This document shows, in pieces, positions 6,592-9,555 of a DNA stretch of 9,555 nucleotides. Source of the DNA: Bacillota bacterium (GTDB lineage Bacteria; Bacillota; Bacilli; Bacillales; Cytobacillaceae); the NCBI GenBank assembly GCA_023387295.1, contig JAEWIG010000270.1, positions 1-9,555 on the forward strand, given 5' to 3'. Under the pieces are notes generated by a model. That model was not told the origin of the DNA and searched no databases. It saw only the letters and a list, made by a program, of their open reading frames with translations. Numbering within the stretch: the first letter of the stretch is position 1; the number at the start of each line of letters is the position of its first letter. Both the position numbers and the translations under genes were made by a program.

Positions 6592-6647
6592 TCAGTGTGG
6601 TAGATTTATTAGTGAAAGCCGATTTTTTAAACTGAAAGGAGATAGGT

Positions 6648-6842
6648 ATGAAAATAGACCTGGCATCAATTAAAATTAGCAAACCTGCGCATAGAGCATT
6701 AAAAGGAGCAGGGATTGAAACACTAGATCAGTTAACAAAGTTCAGGGAAGATGAATTACTTGCACTTCATGGATTTGGACCAAAAGGATTAGAAATCTTA
6801 AAAAGCAAACTTGCAGAAAATGGTCTTTCTTTCAAAAAATAA
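6648..6842 (+). CDS. Stand-alone RNA polymerase alpha-CTD-like helix-hairpin-helix protein
   Basis: A 64-residue protein that covers only the fold of the C-terminal domain of the RNA polymerase alpha subunit; the assembly domain is absent. The alignment runs IKISKPAHRALKGAGIETLDQL, then DELLALHGFGPKGLEILKSKL and ENGL, matching the alpha-CTD helices and its helix-hairpin-helix turn (GFGPKG). By my alignment several residues that contact UP-element DNA in E. coli alpha differ: R265 is Pro, N268 is Arg, C269 is Ala, S299 is Gly and E302 is Ile. G296 and K298 are kept. It therefore probably does not bind DNA like alpha and could bind DNA differently or bind a protein. The start is secure: AAAGGAGAT at 6635-6643. 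It is a single gene, divergent from the SDR. Its cellular role is unknown. Confidence 0.85.
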   Translation: MKIDLASIKISKPAHRALKGAGIETLDQLTKFREDELLALHGFGPKGLEILKSKLAENGLSFKK

Positions 6843-6890
6843 TCTATTGTGGGTTATCTCGAAAATCCCCTTTGTAAAAAAACATTTCCC

Positions 6891-6896
6891 TATAAT
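6891..6896 (+). promoter_or_regulatory. Possible -10 box upstream of the small exported protein
   Basis: A perfect TATAAT at 6891-6896 would start transcription near 6903, just before two hairpins. The correctly spaced -35 (6868-6873, CCCTTT) is poor. A TTGTAA at 6872 is only 13 bp away, so the call is weak. Confidence 0.3.
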
Positions 6897-6910
6897 GGGA
6901 TTAATGTAAC

Positions 6911-6962
6911 ATAGAGGAAATTCCCTTCTCTATTACGAATAAATAGTAACTACTATTTTTCG
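6911..6962 (+). promoter_or_regulatory. Two adjacent hairpins abutting a ribosome binding site
   Basis: Hairpin one pairs ATAGAG (6911-6916) with CTCTAT (6928-6933), extended by two more pairs. Hairpin two pairs CGAA (6936-6939) with TTCG (6959-6962) and AAATAGT (6941-6947) with ACTATTT (6952-6958), leaving one bulged T and loop AACT. It ends exactly where the AAAAGGGGG ribosome site (6963-6971) begins. It may regulate translation of the next gene. It could instead be a weak terminator for the gene before it, since ATTTTTC follows the stem. Confidence 0.45.
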
Positions 6963-6978
6963 AAAAGGGGGAAGGAAA

Positions 6979-7227
6979 TTGGAAACTGCTATTGTAGTAA
7001 AAAAACGGCAAAGAGCAAAATGGAAGACTGTTTCGATATGGACGAGCGCTGCGCTCATTTTGGCAAATACTAGCGAGGCCTATCATCTTGTTGGTCCTGG
7101 CCAATCAGGCCATGTCAGAAGCAAATGGTATCATGATCAAATGAGTGACTGGGCAAATGGCACCTATCATAAAACAAAGCTGAGTCAGCCTTCTGCCAAG
7201 AAATTAACATTGAAGCCTTTGAACTAA
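6979..7227 (+). CDS. Small hypothetical protein, probably exported (82 aa, TTG start)
   Basis: I do not recognise this 82-residue protein. The N-terminus is basic (VKKRQRAKWK, residues 7-16), followed by a short moderately hydrophobic stretch (TVSIWTSAALILA, 17-29) and a possible signal peptidase site after A34 (TSEA before YH). This suggests export. The remainder of about 48 residues is polar, rich in His, Lys, Ser and Trp, with no Cys, and shows no catalytic motif. It starts with TTG, chosen because AAAAGGGGG (6963-6971) lies 7 nt upstream and the next Met is only at residue 55. Two hairpins precede the ribosome site and a terminator-like hairpin follows, which supports a compact single-gene unit. 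The hydrophobic core is weak, so export is an inference. Confidence 0.6.
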   Translation: METAIVVKKRQRAKWKTVSIWTSAALILANTSEAYHLVGPGQSGHVRSKWYHDQMSDWANGTYHKTKLSQPSAKKLTLKPLN

Positions 7228-7264
7228 TCTACGATTAAGAATAATTAATTGCAATATTTACAAA

Positions 7265-7303
7265 AACAGTCCCTCACTATTTTTAAAACAAGTGGGGGCT
7301 GTT
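7265..7303 (+). terminator. Hairpin terminator after the small exported protein
   Basis: AACAGTCCCT (7265-7274) pairs with GGGGGCTGTT (7294-7303), including two G-U pairs. After a bulged C, ACT pairs with AGT (7276-7278/7291-7293). The loop is T/A-rich. The tail TATATCTTCTT is a poor T-run, so efficiency may be modest. Confidence 0.6.
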
Positions 7304-7333
7304 ATATCTTCTTATGGTTTAGCGATTAAAAAA

Positions 7334-7342
7334 TGGTAGAAT
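7334..7342 (+). promoter_or_regulatory. Possible extended -10 promoter for the lysozyme-like membrane protein
   Basis: TGGTAGAAT fits TGnTAnAAT. No strong -35 lies upstream (7312-7317 is TTATGG, slightly far). The start would be near 7349, giving a leader of about 80 nt in which I see no strong structure. Confidence 0.4.
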
Positions 7343-7428
7343 AAGTGGAAGAAGGGTATTTTTTCATATACATACCGAAACAAGTTGGTGCAATGAAATT
7401 TATCAAAAACGAGCTAAGGGTGGCATAA

Positions 7429-8415
7429 TTGACTTCGTTTAATGAACAGTTATTACAAATAGAGGTTATTGATCAAGAAAGTATTATGGAAATAAGAGAA
7501 CAGATAAATGCTCAATATCAGACATTAACCTCTAAACAAAAAGCTAGAATACTAGCAAAAACTATTTATGACCGGATTGATAGTTCTCTTCCGAACTTTT
7601 CACCGGAAACAAAAAAAAGTATCCGCATGGAGCTATTGAGTAAAAATCTATCTAATAAATCCTTATCTATATCTGCCAACGATATTATTGAAACAAGTAA
7701 GGGGTTGGCTACTCAAGAGGAATTAGAGAAAGAGCTGGCTCAATGGGTACAGGAAAAAGTAGTAGCCTCTACAGAGATTTTTATTCCAGAACCTATCATT
7801 TCCCTAAATCAAGAAATACAGAAAAATAAGTTAAAGAAGTATAAACCATATATCTTAGGTGCAACTGCAATTGTTTCAATATTCTTTATTATTGTACTTG
7901 GAATGGATTCACTTACTCCAAAAACGGTTGAAAATGCAACAGCTGGCGAGCTTTCAACATCGCCTGTTCAAGAGAGGGTGCCCAATGAATTACCACCATC
8001 CTTGCAGTTTGAACAAATTGAAGAGAAAAAATTACGAGAATGGTTAAATGGACGGAATTCATTGTTAGCGGATGAACCGTATTTTTCAACTATTATTGAA
8101 ATAGCGAATGAGTTTAATATTCACCCGCTCTTATTATTTGCTATTACTGGACAAGAGCAAGGATTTGTTTCAAGAGATAATAAGAATGCGATGAAAATCG
8201 CAAATAATCCTTTTAACGTTTATCACAGTTGGGAGGATTTCAATACAACCATTTTAGAATCTAGTCAAATTGCAGCCCGTACGATTGTTAACTTGAGTAA
8301 AGATCGTCCAGAAGATGCGGATCCCATTCAGTGGATCAACAGAAAATATGCAGAAGACGAAAACTGGTGGATAGGAGTATCAGCTATTTTCAAACAGCTT
8401 AAGGGAGTAGTGTAA
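7429..8415 (+). CDS. Bitopic membrane protein with C-terminal lysozyme/transglycosylase-like domain
   Basis: A 328-residue protein in three parts. Residues 1-135 are charged and helical, with no signal peptide, and presumably lie in the cytoplasm. One membrane segment follows at about 140-158 (YILGATAIVSIFFIIVLG), preceded by KNKLKKYK, which fits N-in topology. A polar linker (160-195) leads to an extracellular domain. There, LLFAITGQEQGF (235-246) resembles the catalytic helix of soluble lytic transglycosylases (ALIxQESxF), making E243 the candidate acid. NNPFNVYHSWEDF (259-271) resembles the substrate-cleft motif of lysozyme/glucosaminidase folds. I infer a wall-binding or wall-cutting role, possibly with signalling by the cytoplasmic part. 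The TTG start is supported by AAGGGTGG (7416-7423); the first ATG would remove 19 residues. No named family is recognised with certainty. Confidence 0.75.
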   Translation: MTSFNEQLLQIEVIDQESIMEIREQINAQYQTLTSKQKARILAKTIYDRIDSSLPNFSPETKKSIRMELLSKNLSNKSLSISANDIIETSKGLATQEELEKELAQWVQEKVVASTEIFIPEPIISLNQEIQKNKLKKYKPYILGATAIVSIFFIIVLGMDSLTPKTVENATAGELSTSPVQERVPNELPPSLQFEQIEEKKLREWLNGRNSLLADEPYFSTIIEIANEFNIHPLLLFAITGQEQGFVSRDNKNAMKIANNPFNVYHSWEDFNTTILESSQIAARTIVNLSKDRPEDADPIQWINRKYAEDENWWIGVSAIFKQLKGVV

Positions 8416-8447
8416 GTCTCACTGTTGATTATAAAAATTTACTATTA

Positions 8448-8456
8448 TGCTATAAT
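8448..8456 (+). promoter_or_regulatory. Extended -10 promoter of ridA
   Basis: TGCTATAAT is a perfect extended -10 (TGnTATAAT). TTGATT at 8425-8430 is a possible -35 but 20 bp away, so the promoter probably depends on the extended element. It lies just after the preceding stop and gives a leader of about 27 nt. Confidence 0.6.
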
Positions 8457-8489
8457 TTGAGACAAAGTCAAATAAAGAGGAGAATATTT

Positions 8490-8870
8490 ATGAGTAGAAA
8501 AGCTTATGATGCAAAAGGGACTGTAGCCTCAGGACCTTATTCACATGCTGTAGATGCAGGAGAATTCGTTTACTTTTCAGGTCAAACTGCAATGAATTCA
8601 GTTTCAGCCGAAAACATGAAAGGTGATATTACATCACAAACGAAGCAATGCTTTATCAATTTGTTTGAGGTATTAGAGGCAGCGGATCTTACGCCTAATG
8701 ATGTAGTAAAAGTAAATGTATTTTTAACGGATATGAAATATTTTTCTGAAATGAATGAGGTCTATAGAACACAGTTTTCCGAGCCCTATCCTGCTAGAAC
8801 TTGTGTAGCGGTTTTAGCCCTACCACTTAATGCGGACGTTGAAATAGAAATGATCGCAAAAAGACCTTAA
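8490..8870 (+). CDS. ridA: RidA-family enamine/imine deaminase
   Basis: A 126-residue protein of the YjgF/YER057c/UK114 (Rid) family, the normal length. RidA forms cytosolic trimers and hydrolyses reactive 2-aminoacrylate and related enamines, made when PLP enzymes dehydrate serine or threonine, to keto acids and ammonia. Family features: SGPYSHAV (14-21), YFSGQTA (28-34), R103 and C105 in PARTCVAV (101-108), and E120 in the VEIEMIA strand (117-123). These align with E. coli R105, C107 and E120, so the archetypal RidA active site is intact. The ATG at 8490 is selected because AAGAGGAG (8475-8482) is 7 nt upstream; the frame's earlier TTG at 8457 lies in the promoter region. An AraC-type regulator begins 40 bp downstream with no terminator between, suggesting shared transcription. 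Confidence 0.93.
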   Translation: MSRKAYDAKGTVASGPYSHAVDAGEFVYFSGQTAMNSVSAENMKGDITSQTKQCFINLFEVLEAADLTPNDVVKVNVFLTDMKYFSEMNEVYRTQFSEPYPARTCVAVLALPLNADVEIEMIAKRP

Positions 8871-8910
8871 CCTTGTAGAATGAATTGTTACTGAATAGAG
8901 GGGGGATTAC

Positions 8911-9555
8911 ATGCTCTACATAAATGCCGAACAGTTTATCTTGAAGCCTACACTTGCTACGATTCATTGTGAGCCGAGTTGGAAATGGAGAAAACGCGAC
9001 CAACCCATGCCGAATTATGATTTAGTCTATGCTTGGCATGGGGAAGGAACTATTCGTTTAAACGGAAAGCCCCATCATGTGGAAAAAGGGCACTGTTTTC
9101 TTTTTAAACCAGGCGATGTCATTACAGCTACCCATAATCCCCAAAATCCTCTTAAACTAACTTATATTCATTTTGATGTAGCTGAAATTCCCCGATTGCT
9201 GCCACCATCTCACCAAATTATTAAGCAGACGATATATTTTGAAGCACTCCTATCGCAATATGTTCGTTTGTTTCTAGTAAAAACATTTGGGGCAGAAATT
9301 GAGGCGAAATTAATTTTGAAGCAATTGATGATTCATTTATTAAGGGAAGAGAAAGAAACGGAAAACCATATAGATGATACCAGTAATCATTTATCGGCTA
9401 CAATTCGAGAGATTGCTAATTATATTCAGCAGCATCCAGGTGAGCCCCATACGATAGAGAGCCTAGCTACACGTGCAAATCTTTCTCACCGTTATTTTTC
9501 TGAGAAGTTTAAAGAGATTGTTGGCCAAACCGTTAAATCATACATTGTTTATACG
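8911..9555 (+). CDS. AraC-family transcriptional regulator, cut by the window edge
   Basis: The frame opens at the ATG at 8911 and is still open at the last base, giving 215 residues. AGAGGGGGGA (8897-8906) is its ribosome site. Residues about 8-95 form a cupin-like sensor domain: YDLVYAWHGEGTIRLNG (36-52), then VEKGHCFLFKPGD (57-69) and YIHFDV (85-90). A linker helix (about 108-150) leads to the DNA-binding domain, which begins near 163 with IREIANYIQQHPGEPHTIES. The first helix-turn-helix is ESLATRANLSHRYFSEKFKEIVGQTVKSYI. The second should follow within the missing 60-70 residues. Such regulators usually sense a sugar or small metabolite and activate nearby genes, but nothing in the window shows which. 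It lies 40 bp after ridA and may be co-transcribed with it. Confidence 0.9.
   Translation, partial: MLYINAEQFILKPTLATIHCEPSWKWRKRDQPMPNYDLVYAWHGEGTIRLNGKPHHVEKGHCFLFKPGDVITATHNPQNPLKLTYIHFDVAEIPRLLPPSHQIIKQTIYFEALLSQYVRLFLVKTFGAEIEAKLILKQLMIHLLREEKETENHIDDTSNHLSATIREIANYIQQHPGEPHTIESLATRANLSHRYFSEKFKEIVGQTVKSYIVYT

Noticed and set aside
6864..6902. AATCCC/GGGATT inverted repeat after the alpha-CTD-like gene as a terminator
   Set aside because: The loop of 27 nt is too long, the stem is short, no T-run follows, and it overlaps a TATAAT box.
6901..7104. Minus-strand 67-codon frame over the small exported protein
   Set aside because: The plus-strand gene has a strong ribosome site and terminator; the minus frame has neither.
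7859..8047. 62-codon plus-strand frame inside the lysozyme-like gene
   Set aside because: It is fully nested in another frame of a coherent 328-residue protein.

Overview
This AT-rich window looks like an ordinary chromosomal stretch from a low-GC Gram-positive bacterium, most likely Bacillaceae. The reasons are strong AGGAGG-type ribosome binding sites, several TTG starts, many hairpin-plus-T-run terminators, and closest recognisable matches to Bacillus-type families. I see no transposase, phage gene, CRISPR array, rRNA or tRNA. I did not find a convincing new multi-gene system. The interesting material is in leaders, intergenic DNA and a few odd small or membrane proteins.

Layout, left half. 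A YgjP-type (DUF45) zinc metallopeptidase (34-741) ends at a strong hairpin. Next come a BenE-family transporter and a duplicated EamA-family (DMT) permease (998-3112), probably one transcript, closed by a perfect palindromic terminator that contains the eamA stop codon. A well-formed promoter and a roughly 190-nt hairpin-rich leader precede sstT, the Na+/serine-threonine symporter (3443-4681), which has its own long terminator. A small membrane protein (4848-5168) faces a second small membrane protein on the minus strand (5217-5465).

Layout, right half. A minus-strand short-chain dehydrogenase (5641-6399) is divergent from a 64-residue protein that resembles only the RNA polymerase alpha C-terminal domain (6648-6842). 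The DNA between them carries a direct repeat and a dyad that look like operators. An unrecognised small, possibly exported protein with a TTG start follows (6979-7227), then a single-pass membrane protein with a C-terminal lysozyme/transglycosylase-like domain (7429-8415). Next are a RidA-family deaminase (8490-8870) and, 40 bp later, an AraC-family regulator (8911 to the edge) that runs out of the window.

How the genes relate. Most genes appear to be short independent transcription units. The plausible co-transcribed pairs are benE-eamA and ridA-araC. The sstT/RidA pair fits amino-acid handling: SstT imports serine and threonine, whose dehydration yields the reactive enamines that RidA hydrolyses. 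They are 3.8 kb apart with unrelated genes between, so this is thematic and not an operon. All functional calls come from reading motifs by eye, without database searches.
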